Assembly (NCBI GenBank): GCA_016081115.2
Contig: CM071933.1
Span: 64,804,660-64,868,659 of the forward strand
Source: Rehmannia glutinosa
Taxonomy: Eukaryota > Streptophyta > Magnoliopsida > Lamiales > Orobanchaceae
Reading direction: 5' to 3'
DNA: 64,000 nt
Below are positions 32,573-45,379 of the stretch, one piece after another. The notes beneath the pieces were generated by a model. It was not told where the DNA came from. It saw only the letters and a program-made list of their open reading frames with translations, and did not search any database. Each line of letters begins with the position of its first letter. The first letter of the stretch is position 1. The position numbers and the translations under genes are program-made.

Positions 32573-35500
32573 GTAACTACTTACACCTTCAGGCTTGCGT
32601 TTCCCAGTTTTTTTGGGTTGAATAATTTCAACTGTTTAATAAAATTAGGAGATTTAGGTGGTACTTAAATGATTAATTACGCAATTGGGAATTTATTTTT
32701 CGGTTGGCTAATAACGTAGTTTTGAGGTGCATGCTATTTAAGGTAGTCATTGGAACTCCTTTTTTTTGGGGGACCAGTTTGACTATTTGTTTTATTTGTG
32801 GACCGGGCAAAATCTTTATAAATGTATTCTTAAGATGGTTTGTGATCCAGCAATCCTTGACTGCAAATCATTATAATTGGGGAAAATTAGAAAGTGAGAA
32901 TGGCTGCAAAACAGTTTTACCCATTTCCAAATTGGGAATTCACAAATTTGGAACTATAGAGCTAGAAACATGAGGAATTTGCTTGGAACATATCATATTA
33001 CGTTAGATGTTCAGAATCCTGGATGCTGTAAGCCTGTAATTTAGGTTTCAATACGGAAGCAGCAGAAAGTTCTAATTATAAACACCTTCAATATCGATTC
33101 TTACTCAATAATATGGCTATGACACGCCTAGAAATCTGGCTTCTTTTTAGCCAATAAGAAAAGATTAGTTTCCTGGGCCACATTTGTTTCACGATAGCTG
33201 TAGACACGCTTAGGCAATCTCCTTGAGGAAATGCTCTTTTGGGTATTATGTCAACAATAAGAAAACCACAGCGTCAATGCCAAGCGTGGTGAACTTGAGC
33301 TGCATGATGGCAGCTAAAAATGATATGAACAGCTAAGCAAGCATGTTTCCTTTGTTTATTGGTTGCTTTGACTTTCTTGCATTGAATATTTTGGATAGTG
33401 ATTACTGATTACATACTTAGATATGAGATAGGTTTAGTTTTGTTGTGATGTTGATAGACCATGAATACTTTCATCTTTTCATTTGCTTACAGTCAACAGT
33501 ATTCTGCTGGTCTCTTTGTACAATGGTATTTGTGTGGGTTTTAATGTTAGGCAGGTAGGTTTCATTTTTATTTGTGGCTATCAGTGTTTACTTGTTTTTG
33601 AGCCTTTGACCTGCAGTCCCAGGTGAGTAGTAGTCTTGTAGTGTGCTTGCATGTGCCATGATTGCAGTAATTATTAGGTTGTGTGTTGGATTTCTTGAAA
33701 GCTTTGCTTGTGTTTTCAGGTGCTATTGTTTGTTGTTTTTCAATATTTTATGTGCCATTGATCCCATCCACCTCACTGAATAGTTTGCTTTTAAGATGTG
33801 TGGCGCTTCTCAGTTTTGTGGTAGGGTTTTGTGAAGCATTCTTCCACTAATAAAAGTTCTTGCCTCTTAGTTTGTTATTCAGGTCAATTTGCTCTCTCAT
33901 TACCTGTTCTTGAATGGGTTCAGGTTGTGGGTGTGGCTGGCCAGGCTGCGTCATTTGTAGCGTGTTGTGTTTGTATTGCATGTTTGTGTTCGATGGTTGT
34001 TTGTTTATTGTTGATTTGTTGTTGTTTGTTTGTTTGAGTTTGCATGTTTTGAGTAAGTTGTTTGTTGTGTGAAAGCAGTGTTTTGCTGTTTATTATTCCA
34101 GACCAGCATGCATTACCTATCATTTTTCAAATGGCTTTAAAGGTGTTGCAGCAGTGCAGTGTCTATTTAAATGTTTTCCAACTCTTGAGTTGTTCAATTT
34201 CTTCATTAGACTTCTTGAGACAGTGGGGCACGGGTAGGGCGGGGTGTAGGAAAAAGTTGTGTGGCGCAGAAATGATTACTATATGATCTACTCTAATTGT
34301 TAAAAATATGCATTTATATCTATCTAATAAAACCAACACACATTCAGTTTTCTGTTCTTGATATTTAATTCTTAAATCATATTAAAAAACTTTGTTCGTT
34401 TGGTGTGGTATTCAAACGTCAGTTCCACAATTTGTTTGTGGGTAGATGTGCATTAAAAGCCTTTGTGGCGTTTTACCAGTTGCAATGTGTTTTTAACTGG
34501 GTGACAAGTTAACATTTGAATAGCCAACGTCAAAGGTGGGCAGGTATGCAGTGCGGCATTGTTGTTTGTGCAGGTTGTGTGGAAGTGCACAGGTGTGGTG
34601 CAAGGAACTGTTCAACTGACTCTTCAGTTTTTCCATTTTGAAGTTTCAGTTTCAGCGGCCGAAAGTTAGGATGGCATGAGGGCATACTACCAGCATAAAT
34701 TCAACTTCTGACTAAGGGTTATCTAGTGACAATACCATTGATCTTGGCAAGGTGTGTTTTAAAATTACTTTATCTAGCACTTTGACTATTATATTTTCAA
34801 TAAGATTCATCATCACTCTAACTCCTTTGAAGTATGTTTCAATGTTTGCAAATACTACACAACATTATTACTAAATAAAATTACACAGAGTGGCTGATGC
34901 TCTAAGTACTATCAGCGCCTTTAGTCAGAAAGAACTCTTCTTGTTTAGGATGCGCAGCCGCAGAATTTTCTTTGATTTCTGGCCCACAGCGACATTAGAT
35001 CTTGGGGAGTAGCAGGGAGGATGGCAGAATGCTTTAATTTTGCCTGATCTTACAATGGGTGGCAGGTTGGCTTTTTAATGACGCCATAACACGTTTTGTT
35101 TTTTCTAGCATTTTCACCTGTTCTATTATATATGTCATTCCTTTAACTTTCATTTTATTTCTCAACTATTCATGTTCAACTAAAACTATAAAAAATCAAC
35201 TCCAAACACCTAATTTATAGGATGTGGTGACGATGAGATTGGTGTTGTTGCAGGTTTTGTGTGGGAGGTGGCAGGTGAGAGGCACATCCTGTAAATTAAT
35301 CAATATAATATCTCTTGATTGTTCCCTTACAGGCCACGATTTAACTGTTTAGCCTCATTGTGTGGAGTGGGTGGGTAGATGATTGCCATTTGTGATGGTG
35401 GATGATTTGTTTTTTGCAGTTTGTGGTAAGTGTTTGAGTGTGGTGAAGAAGCTGTGTGTGTTGTTTGCATTCAAATAAGTGTGTGTGTCCATGTGTGTGT

Positions 35501-38500
35501 TGTGAGAGAGTGTGTGTTTGAGGAGGGATATTCAGCGAGTGTGTTTAGTTGATGTTGTTATTTGTGAGTTGGAGTTTGCAGACAGCCATGTGTGTTGTTG
35601 AGCCAGACGTGGTGGTTGGATATAACTTCTACTTTATCTATCAATATCAATTCAATGAGTTGTGGTGTGTTTGTGGTGTGATTGTGTGTGAACGTTCAGT
35701 TGTGTGTGTTGCAGTTGTGTGTTTCAGTTGTGATTAGGTGCAGAGTGACAGAAGGAGCATTGTTTATCTACCAGATCATCTTAACAATTATTAATATCCT
35801 AAGGATGGCAACTGTTTGTAGATATGCTTTGCAGGTGTAAATGTGCATATCAAATATATCTTAATTTGTGAAATGACAGTGGCAATGTTTGTAATTACAA
35901 TTTGAAAGATGGTGGAGTTTTATTTTTCTTTTATTTGGGTCAGTTTCTTCCAAATGTCTGTATACATTTGAACACAACGTTTGTATGTCATGGAGTATAA
36001 ATACAAGTTGCATGCTTAAAACTAAGGAAATAGTGTGTTTCTTGGGCATTTCGTTTGGAATGAGATGTGTGAGATTTCGTCCGTGGCGGTTTGGTTGTGA
36101 GAATAAACCTTGCACCAAAAAGGAAGCTGGAAAGGAGCAAGTATTTGCAGAAGAATGGAAGGAAGAGTACAGGTCTGGGTAATATACTTGGGCTGTGTTT
36201 ATGGTTGCATAAGCCGTAGTGAGCTAGTGAAACTGTGCGTCGTGCAGTAGTGTGGGTCATGTTGGCGAGTGTCGTGTTTATATCCAGGAAATATGTTTGA
36301 GCCAGTCTGAGAAATGGCGTGGCAGGTGTCGTCATTAGCCAAAATGGGGATAACTGCAAAAACTGGGTTTGGCTGGTGCAGAAGCATTTGCGTAACAAAG
36401 TGCATTAACGCTCAACAACAGTTGTATGGAGGCATCAATGGTTTGCAAAAAGCTAGTGCTCTATGAAGCCTCTTTGAAGAAGCTGTCCTGTTCGTTTTAT
36501 GTTACGATAGAATCATCGGTTTCTAATATCTTATATAGACCAGTTAACAACAAAGGACGGAAAGTACGCTCATAAGGGCATTGAAGCATTTTTCATTTAC
36601 GTGATATAAAGATCTCATTACTGTTTGATAATACTTTTATTTGTGGCTCTGATAGTTGACAAGTCACGAGTATTTGAAATGATGCAGAGGAGAAAATGAA
36701 GTTGGAAGAATTTTGTTTACATTGTGATAATAAGAAGCAGTTAGGAAACAATAAAAATGAGGAAATGATTGGCTGCTAAATGGAATGTGTGAAGAAATTT
36801 GAAGTAATGGCTAGTATTGTCAATTGTGTCTGTCCAAAGGGCATTTTCCAGAGTTTAACAACAACTTTATTTTTGGTCTTGTTAGCCTGGATAACAGTCT
36901 TTGGCAGAGCGGTCTCGTGATGTTTGTAGCCTTTTAAAGAGCCGATTGATAGTTTATTTTAATATTCTAATAAAATTTATTTTGATGTCCTTCCTGTAGT
37001 TGTATATATTAGTTTCCAGTTAACTACTACTTCAAGTGCATTGTTGTGTGGGGATGAAAGGATATAATAGTTAATTCTTTTTATTTATTATAGACTAATC
37101 TACTACTACCTTCTTTTATAATGCATAATTATATTAATCTACCATTTCATTTCAATTGAATGGTCACATTATTTGCATTTGAACACAGACCAGGAAGTAG
37201 GAGTTCCGTTGCAGTTCTGTGACTCTATAATCCTGCAATTATTTGGTTTCATTGTTTGCACAGATGCGATTAGTAAATTTGGGAAAACTATTGTATAAAT
37301 GATAAGCATTTCTCTTATTTGGTCGATTCTACACACAAGTTGTATGCTTCGCTAGCAAGTCATTAGGAGTTTGCAGAAGTCATAAAGGTTTTCGTGAACC
37401 GGTAGTGTTGTGTAGTTGTCATCATTCTCTCTTTATTCAGATCGTTTAATTACTGGCGCGATATGTGTTAGATGTGGATGTCTTTGTTGAGGAATAATTA
37501 TGAATGGTATCACTTAAAGATGGTTTGTGGGGCGCATCAGCAGGTGGCACAGGAAGCGATGTGTATCTGTAATATACTGGTTAAGTATGGCATTATGGAG
37601 TATTTGTGGCGTGATGTTGTTCCCCTATTTTCCTGGATGAAAGTGCCGTTTGGTAATACTTGGATTTTGGTGTGTTCTTGAAGGATATCTATTTGCTGCA
37701 GCACTATTCTATCTCAATGAAACCAGTATGCAAGAACTATTTGCCCCAAGCCATGCTTTTCAGGAAATGTGTGTTGTCACAGCTCAAAATGACATTTCAA
37801 AGATGTGTCAGAGTTTAGATCACACAGGCGTGTTCTCTCAATTGTTAAGTCTGTTCATTTGCATAGTTAGTTTTTGCTACATTGTGTGGGTTTGTATTTA
37901 AGTGGTGCTGAAACATTGTTTTAATTACTAATTCTCCACTAACAAAAACACCTATTAACAACTAAATATCTTCATAATATTAAAATTTACAATTGATGTT
38001 ACAAATTACATAAATTTTACAAGCACTTAGACTTTATATTACTACCTAATTCAAACTTTTCTATTTCTAATTACTTCCAAAAGCTTATATATTATTTAAG
38101 CATATGTTCCAAAAGTGAAGGCTATTCTGGATGATGTTGCCTGCAACATGGTTATTTGATGCATTCCAAACAGTGGATGTCAATTCTAAAAAGACGGACT
38201 TCTATAAGCTAAATGGCGTGACATTATACCGTTTTCACCAAAATTCAACATCATCTACCAATTATTAAGTGAATCCTTCGCTTTGGTAAAAACGAGTAAG
38301 CTAAAAGCATATCAATGTTTAGCTTATAGAGACTATATTTTTATATGTTGATAAACTAGACCATTACTTACTTCTGTTTATAGATATATTATCAAGTAAT
38401 GTGATCTCACTTTGAGGAAGATGCAGATTTTAAACCAAAGGACATTCTTTTAATGAAATTAGAAAAATGAAAAGCTGATGCCTTAATTATAAAAACTAAC

Positions 38501-40085
38501 ATTAATTTATATTGCTTCTCTCTGATTCATTCCTAATTTCATTGCTATTAAACCTGTTTTATGCTGCTATATATTTCCGACCAAATGATTAATTACATTC
38601 CCCTAGACATTAAGTTCTTTAAATGACTGATACGATAAAAATGATCATGAAGCAATGGTATACACATTAACCACTAACATCTACCATTGACTGATTGGAT
38701 TCATTTGCTTCATTTGCGGAGACCTGATTCAATGTGCAGTAAATATTGATTTTCAGCGAGGTGACCAGCTGAAGCTTCTTAACATTAATAAGCCATCAAT
38801 GAGGCCACACTATGTGAAATATATTATTGTTACCGTACCTGATTCCTCTTTTATCCAGAATCACGTAAATATTATTTGAATTTGTTAGGTTTTATATCAA
38901 GCAGATATTTATAGATGATGCAGCTACAAAGATGTTCTTGGTATTACATATAAAGGAAGTATTTATTACATCAGATGGATTTTTATTAAAATTATTACAT
39001 TCCTACCTACCTTTTTTAGGTTTAAAATTGAAAACCTTTACTAACCTCAAACTCTAATAGGTTCAAACACTAAACCGCTTGTATATTTGAGGGATCTTAC
39101 TAACAAGTCTTCTTTATTCCGATGTTCCATTTAACATTATGTATTATATTTCTACACTAAACATTTATATTCGTTTCTAATTATTATGGTATATTTGAGA
39201 CACATTAATCTTCTGGAAGTGACAAAAAATCAAACAAATTAAATTCTTGTTATATCAACAGAAAAATTGAAGCTATTAAATTTGATCTTGGTTTCTTATT
39301 AAATTGAAAGAATAAAAGCATATTACTCAGATAGTCCCAAAGGAGAATATGTTATCAATTAATTAAAGATAACAAATACTAGCACATGAATCTTGAAAAT
39401 TGAAGAACTGGAAAGCAGAAAAAAGCCCAGGAAGATAAGCATAAATACATTCATAATAAAGAAAAAACTATAATAAATACCCAAAAATCATAAAGATCAT
39501 TCAAATAGCTCTGAGAAGATTCTATACCTATAAGATCTGTAAGCCAAAAGCCAAAAATTAGTTTATTATTGATCTTCCCCATATTCACACAGTTTGATTT
39601 TGTTGATATGAATATTTCGTTGTCTTCAATTTCATTTACAGTGTTTTGGTAAACTGATTATTTTCTCTATTTGAGCTTTGAATTATGTATATTTTATTAA
39701 TGAAATGAAATTATAAACATTTTCCTTTATAGATTCGTTCAACATTTGATTTACATTGATTTCAAATCAAAATAATTATGTTAAATAAATTATATCTTCC
39801 ATTAATACTTTACTAGTTTTAAAAAAAGTGTTGATAGTGTTGTATAACACATCAGTCTGACAAAAAAGTGTCCCCTTTAGTTTTTTATATATTTTATTAT
39901 TGTGTTTTATTTTGTGCCCCATTGAAAAATTTTAGATCCATACATGGCTAAACACTCATGGGTATCTTTTGTGATTATCCCTAAAAGTAGTACTAAGATT
40001 CATTGCGTAATAAACTTAACACGAATAATGGATACCATAATCTTAGTGAAGGCAAAGACATTAATCAGCACAATTGAAGACTTAC
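32573..40085. other. Long stretch without a recognisable gene
   Basis: I looked for the missing exons of the At1g16860-like gene and saw none. From about 33.4 to 37.9 kb the plus strand is conspicuously T/G-rich with many TGTTG and GTGTG words; open frames there (for example 33,831-34,037 and 35,988-36,398) are compositional. If the gene at 31.8 kb is real this could be a long intron. 37.9-40 kb is plain AT-rich DNA. Confidence 0.5.
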
Positions 40086-41824
40086 TATGCTCTCATTTTC
40101 TCGTAAGGAAAGATGCGAGGTTCGTTGGACAAAGCCAGGTGCAACACAGTTTACACGAGTATTGGGGGCCATCTCAGCTGCAAGAGCCTAATAACAAGCA
40201 ACACAGCAAATAAGGCACATGAATGGCTGTATAAAACATATCAATTATTAAGGGACCTGAGGTTTAGCCTAATTATAAAAAGATCTAGATATCTTTCAAA
40301 ATTACAACACCCCCTTCAGGTTTGTATCTACTTAACAAATACCACACTCGATGTGTAATTTGTAAAGTAGAAACAAATATCGAAAGGTATTTGTAAATTT
40401 TAAGGATATATATTTTATTTTGGGAATTAGACTAGACCTCAAGGGCATTTTTTTTGAACTAAACCACTAAATTATGAGTACCTTAGTAAGTCCAAAAGGG
40501 CTGTTTGGTCACACCATACATAGCCAAGCCTTGAGGCGGTTGGTAGCCAGCTACCGAAGAAATGAAAACGAATCAAGAGCCTTTCTGCAAGTGTGGTGCT
40601 GCATCCTGCAGTCACGGTGAAAAAGAATATGTAAACAATTATCAGCAATCACCAGTAAGTTCATTGGGGGTTAATAGAACTTAAAGACTACATCGTGTTG
40701 ACATACTTGTAGAAGAAGAATAGAGGCTTTTTCACATTGATCTCCCATAGTTTATCAAGGACAGGTGGTTTCCAAGATGCCACTGACAGCAGGATTTGCA
40801 GCAGCATTGGACACAATTACGTCTATTTTCCCATATTTCTGTATACAAATGAGTAAGTTCCAAATTCAGATACGTAATGTTTTATGTTTAAAGAATCTGA
40901 CAACAACGAGAAGATGCAGTAACAATACACTGAGAAATTCAGATCGCCTCCTCTGAACAAATTGGATGCAATCATGTATGTAAGTGGTTATCAAAAAGGT
41001 GTTGTTTCAAAAATGTAGTTTGTGTTTCAATTGTGCTGTGTTTGACAGTAACGGGCTCAAGATGAAGCCTCTAATTCAAAAATTGATTATAACAATAAAA
41101 CAGAAAACTGTTCTCCTAGATTGTTGAGAGCTAGATTTGCCCAATTATTTATCTCTAAACTTTCTAAAATTAGCTTATGCATTCTCAACTCTCAAGAGTT
41201 CACTGAGCTTCTTTGCTCATCATTTACAAAACGGTCTCATTATTGCCTTAATCAAGCAAAACCAATTGTTCTTAAACCTTACCCTTAAACCCTATATCTA
41301 CAGCAGTATCAATGGGAGCATGGTGGGTAAAATACCCCATGAATTTATTGAAATCAACAGCAAAATAATATTATGAATTATATAATTACCTGAACTGTCT
41401 TGGCAATCAGATCCTTCCTTTGTTATTGCATTAGAGACATGGCACACTAACCCAAGTGCTTCAATTCCTCTAGCCTTAAGTTTTCCACTGCCTCTCTACA
41501 TTACTCTGCAAACCATCTTGTATCACTAATAATAAAAAAACAGTTGGACCTCTAAAAGAAAAAAAAAAGAAAACAAATGAGACCCTGACGAAATATAATT
41601 GATGTCGATCAAAATCTAACCTGATAATTAAAACTGGATAATTTAAAGAAAATCAAACAACAAGAAATTGAGTTGCAGGGTGAGAGATGAGTACTTGTCG
41701 GCGAGAGGAGATAACAACCGCAGCGCCTTCAAGCCGAGGCGCTCGGCTATGCCGAAGCCGATGCCTGAGTCGAAGCCGTCACAATAGCCACCTTGCCTTC
41801 GAATCTTTTACCTATCTTCTCCAT
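40086..41824 (-). pseudogene. Peroxisomal short-chain dehydrogenase (IBR1/SDRa type), five-exon relic
   Basis: Five minus-strand blocks with GT/AG borders match the plant SDR typified by Arabidopsis IBR1 (indole-3-butyric acid response 1): exon 1 41,824-41,695 (EGKVAIVTASTQ, then GIGFGIAERLG after a lost G: the NAD(P) glycine motif); exon 2 41,505-41,390 (KARGIEALGLVCHVSNA); exon 3 40,838-40,707 (KYGKIDVIVSNAAANP, LDKLWEINVK); exon 4 40,605-40,482 (APHLQKGS, stop, FVFISSVAGYQPPQG, and MYGVTK with the catalytic YxxxK); exon 5 40,187-40,086 (ALAAEMAPNTRVNCVAPGF). Exons 1-4 have frameshifts, exon 4 an in-frame stop, and the last part with the C-terminal peroxisomal signal is not seen. The family acts in peroxisomal conversion of indole-3-butyric acid to auxin. 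Most frame breaks are single missing bases in homopolymers, so part of the damage may be sequencing error; the stop and missing 3' end argue for a pseudogene. Confidence 0.85.
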
Positions 41825-41899
41825 TTTAATTTATTTTCCTGTTCTTCGTTAGACAGAGAAAAAGTACGTTAAACAGGCCAAGGTATTCCCACTATTTGG

Positions 41900-43340
41900 C
41901 GATGAAAATTCGAATTAGTCAATTATGCTGCGCTAAAAATATTATTAAGTACTCTTCAAAAAAAATATTATTTAAGTACCCGTCGCAGTCTCGCAGATAT
42001 TTCATCGGGATTCACGACTATAGTTTGTTGAATGGGACCCGCATATATGGGTCCACATATTTATTTTTTTGAAACGAGATTCAAAACTAATCATACGATA
42101 TGAAAATTTTCGATGATTAAAGAAAGTGGAAATAAAAAATTAACGAGGTAGTCGGTCTAGCGGTTGGCGTATTGAAATTTCCAGAGAAAAACTCCATTTG
42201 GAGATTGCGAGGTTCGAATCCGCCTTGAGATGGAAAACCGTCGTTGTAGTTCAAACAGTTGCGCCAACCAGGCATTCCCAAAATCATTCATGGGCCTTCA
42301 TATGAGCTTTAAAAGGCTTTAGCAAGAACGGCTGCTTTTAAAGAGTTCATAGAGATATATAGTCTTCTTATTTAGTCAAATGGATCTATCCAGTCGGAAG
42401 ACTAGCATTGCGATGATCCAGGTGATAAATGAGAATACTAACATTTTTATAGGGCGTGTTAATATTTTTTAGTTGAACTGTCTAATACTTTTATTTAAAA
42501 AACTAATACTCTTTCTAGGAAAATTTTCGAAACCTTTTAATGGAAAAAACAAATATTTTTCAGGAGAACTACTTAATACGTTTAATAGGAACTACTAATA
42601 CTTTTGAAAAGAAAACAAAATAATACTTTTTAGAGTTATTAAATATTTTCAGAGTGAACCACGTAATAATACTCTTTGGATAGAACTACTCATACATTTG
42701 TTTATGCTTTCTCGTGATATTTTATCAACATCAAATGTCAAAATATCTTTGCAGTGAACTACGTGCTAATACTTTTTAGAAGTTGTTGTGCTAGTCATTT
42801 GCTAATAATAATAAATATCACCGGTTGATTTTTGGGATTCTGCCTAAATTTTTACCGTTAGACCGTGTGAATGAGTTTTTGTCAAATTTAATATACTATA
42901 TTTAGATGGATTTTATGATTTCTTCAATTCATAATAATTAAAGGAATTTAGTAATTGTAAGCTTCATTAAATCCTACTTTTCAAAATATATAATATATAA
43001 TTTACTTTGCATTTGAAGAATAAATAATTAAATATAATTATTAATAAATACGTGAACTTGGCTTAACTCGTGTATTTTTTTTTAAATCTCAATAGAAATT
43101 TTGTTAAATGACCTCAACAGAAATTGTTTGATCCAAAGAGGCGCCAACCAAAAAGGACTCAATGAACCTCGGCTACTTTTACATTATTTTTTTTGAACCC
43201 TGTTTCTGAAGTTTACGCTGACTAGATGGTAGGGGCAATAGTTGTGGATCTCATCCCTACTATCGATATAAAAACCTATTTAGTCGGATGTGCACGTCTT
43301 TGACTAGTGTTATGGTAGCGATATACGAGACAATAACTCC
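41900..43340. other. Intergenic DNA with a SINE-like sequence
   Basis: No gene seen. AT-rich; 42,440-42,780 has many loosely repeated CTAATACTTTT words. The SINE candidate at 42,146 is listed separately. Confidence 0.5.
42146..42350 (+). mobile_element. tRNA-derived SINE candidate with a consensus B box
   Basis: TAGTCGGTCTAGCGGTTGG at about 42,151 resembles a pol III A box, and GAGGTTCGAATCC at about 42,209 contains an exact B box (GGTTCGANTCC). The region does not fold as a tRNA: the T stem does not pair and no acceptor stem is visible. The body continues with GGGCCTTCATATGAGC. Ends and duplication were not found. Confidence 0.55.
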
Positions 43341-43344
43341 GGCT

Positions 43345-43500
43345 CCTCGCCGCACATGTACAACTTAAATCCTCCTTGGTAAAGAAAAGCGAGCTCTCAT
43401 CGTTGTACGTGTACAAGCTAGATCCTACTTGGTAAAAGAGCGAACTCCCTCATCATTGCGCATTATACTGACGGATCATCCTTGGAAAAGTGAACAATTA
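43345..43500. repeat. Three diverged tandem units of about 50-55 bp
   Basis: The words CATGTACAACTTAAATCCTC, then CGTGTACAAGCTAGATCCTA, then a more diverged third unit with CGGATCATCCTTGGAAAAG, each followed by TTGGTAAA or TTGGAAAA and GCGA or GTGA, form three successive units. Confidence 0.6.
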
Positions 43501-43784
43501 TGTTCGACCCTCCAAATCTAACCAAATCTAATAATAGTTTATGTTATTCGATTATAAGTTCCAGACGAATCTTTGGCATTGCCGTATGCCTGAGGAGCAA
43601 TTTGGTGGGTAGGGACTTTGAACCACTGACCTCTCGCGAGAGACTCAATGAGTCTTTTGTGGTGGCAGGGCGCTCCTGGGCGTTAGTCGGCTGAGTCGGT
43701 CGACCCGGGTCGGAAAAAATTACAAAATTTAGGGGCTCAGAATTTTGTGTATACATTTATATATATGTACATATATAAAAAGTA

Positions 43785-43960
43785 AGAAATTGTACAAGCT
43801 AAGTTCATTGTGCCAACGGTTGATGCCATTCGCTGCTCTCCACCTCCCCAGGTCGAGGTTCGAAACTGCATAGTTGTGTATTTTGTTTTTCCTCTTAATT
43901 AGATAAAATTTAAAATCTCTCCACGAGAATGGGGGCCCATTTCCCTTGGGCACTTATAGC
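43785..43960 (+). mobile_element. SINE-like sequence with B box
   Basis: GTGCCAACGGTTGATGCC (A-box-like) at about 43,810 and GTCGAGGTTCGAAACTGC (B-box-like) at about 43,852 have SINE-like spacing. Just to the left, on the minus strand at 43,590-43,700, GTGGTTCAAAGTCCC with an A-box-like GACTCAGCCGACTAACGCC may be a second, older one. Confidence 0.35.
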
Positions 43961-44347
43961 CTTTAATTATAGGTTCTAACAAATTCTCAAGTTTATTTCC
44001 CTTAAGGCCAAGGGGTTAAAATTTTCTCAATTTAAAAAGGCAAAAAGATTTGAAAACAATGAATCTAAAATAATAGGAAAGGTGAGGCTTAGTTACAATT
44101 GTACAAACATATCAATAGGATAAAGCTTTCGTGAGATTTTTTGAGAAAAGCTGAATAAAAAAATAGGGGAAAAAGAAGAGGAAGGAGGAGAAAAAAAGAA
44201 AAAAAAAAAGAGGTAAAAAAAAGAAGAGAGAAGTAAAAAGGTTAAAAGGAAGAAGATATTCTAAAGTAAATAGTGAAGGAGTGCTCAACAATTTTAAGTT
44301 TTCATCGATTTCAAAACCTAACTACCAAGATCATCAAAAATAGGTAA

Positions 44348-44575
44348 TTTTCATAATAATCCATGTATACCTTTTTATTTCTTGTTGGGAAATAATAAAC
44401 TGAATTATTTTGGTGGTTTTCTAATTTTAATTTATTTAGGTTTTCATTGTTTGTTTGAAACCACTAACCCTAATATTTCATAATAATCCATTGTATGCCT
44501 TTTTTATTTCTTGTTGGGAAATGATAAACTATAATTGTTTGATTGGTTTTCTAATTTTAATTTATTCATTTTTTT
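44348..44575 (+). repeat. Tandem duplication of about 125 bp
   Basis: TTTCATAATAATCCATGTAT with TTATTTCTTGTTGGGAAATA and TTTTCTAATTTTAATTTATT is followed by a second copy with the same three blocks in the same order. Confidence 0.8.
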
Positions 44576-44606
44576 TAGTATCACCATCTTCCCAAGTATA
44601 AGTCGG

Positions 44607-45379
44607 ATGTCAAAAAGAAAAAATAAATCAAGGATAGAAGAATTAGTCCAAAGTCAAAGGAGATTTTAACAAGTATTTTACATCTAAGAAAAGAGCAATA
44701 GTACAAAGTTCAAGTAGAAATGAGAATTTGATGGATGGAGAACAAGATGATAACTTGGAAGGCGTGACTTGAACCACTCAGAATAATAACGAAGAAATGC
44801 TTGAACATGTCAAATGGATGAATTGAATGATAATGTGGAAGTTCTTCAACTTATCAATGAGGTTGACTTTAATGAGAATGCAAAGAGCGATGAATATGTT
44901 TGAAAGTCAAAATCAAGATCCTTGCTTTGATGATCCGGAAAGTAGGTGAAAGCGATAAAAAAAGTTAGAGACTTTTTAGTGGAAGAGGTCAAGAGAGATG
45001 CTGACTTGTTTCCTAAAGATAATGCCAAAAGACATTTTGATACATTACATTATAAAAGAATTCTATCAAATGGGGATGAAATTGATAGAAAGATTGTTGT
45101 TATACTCGGTTTCTTTGAACAAAATATTTTGTTTTTTCTTTGCCAAGTTGTTTAAGAAAAGTTGAGTCAATCGTTAGTTAATGAAGGATACAATGATTGG
45201 CATAATTTGAGTGTTGTTTAATGACTGTGAAGCAAAGTATGAGGCATATGGAGTGTATGACTAGTTGGGTTGAATTAGAAAGAAGATTAACAAGCAATAA
45301 GACAATTGATGTGAATGTCTGAAGTCTGCAACTCAACAAAAGACAGAGAACATTGGAAACAAGTGTTATTGTTAGTCAG
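44607..45379 (+). pseudogene. hAT-type transposase (TTF zinc finger, ZMYM1-like), 5' part, cut by an LTR
   Basis: The start at 44,607 reads MSKRKNKSRIEELVQSQRR. Further in are NAKRHFDTLHYKRILSNGDE (about 45,022-45,081), FFLCQVV (about 45,131-45,151), VNEGYNDWHNLS (about 45,177-45,215), MRHMECMTSWVELERRL (about 45,239-45,290) and SNKTIDVN. This order, RHF...Y.R.L.NGE...FCF.C...EG..DW..L...W.ELE.RL...KTID, is that of plant TTF-type zinc-finger transposase-like proteins of the hAT group. Stops and frame changes interrupt it. At 45,379 it breaks off at EHWKQVLL, exactly where the copia LTR starts. The rest should lie beyond the far end of that element, in or past the assembly gap. Confidence 0.75.

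Noticed and set aside
35988..36398. 136-codon minus-strand open frame with a Phe/Leu/His/Thr-rich product
   Set aside because: No recognisable domain, no splice partners, and it lies in the T/G-skewed stretch that yields long frames by composition.
40235..40450. Possible MITE in an intron of the IBR1-like relic
   Set aside because: Words resemble the fold-back element at 31.1 kb, but I could not see a matching inverted end.
42150..42235. Possible tRNA gene (A box and exact B box)
   Set aside because: No acceptor stem, the T stem does not pair and no plausible anticodon loop; SINE head preferred.
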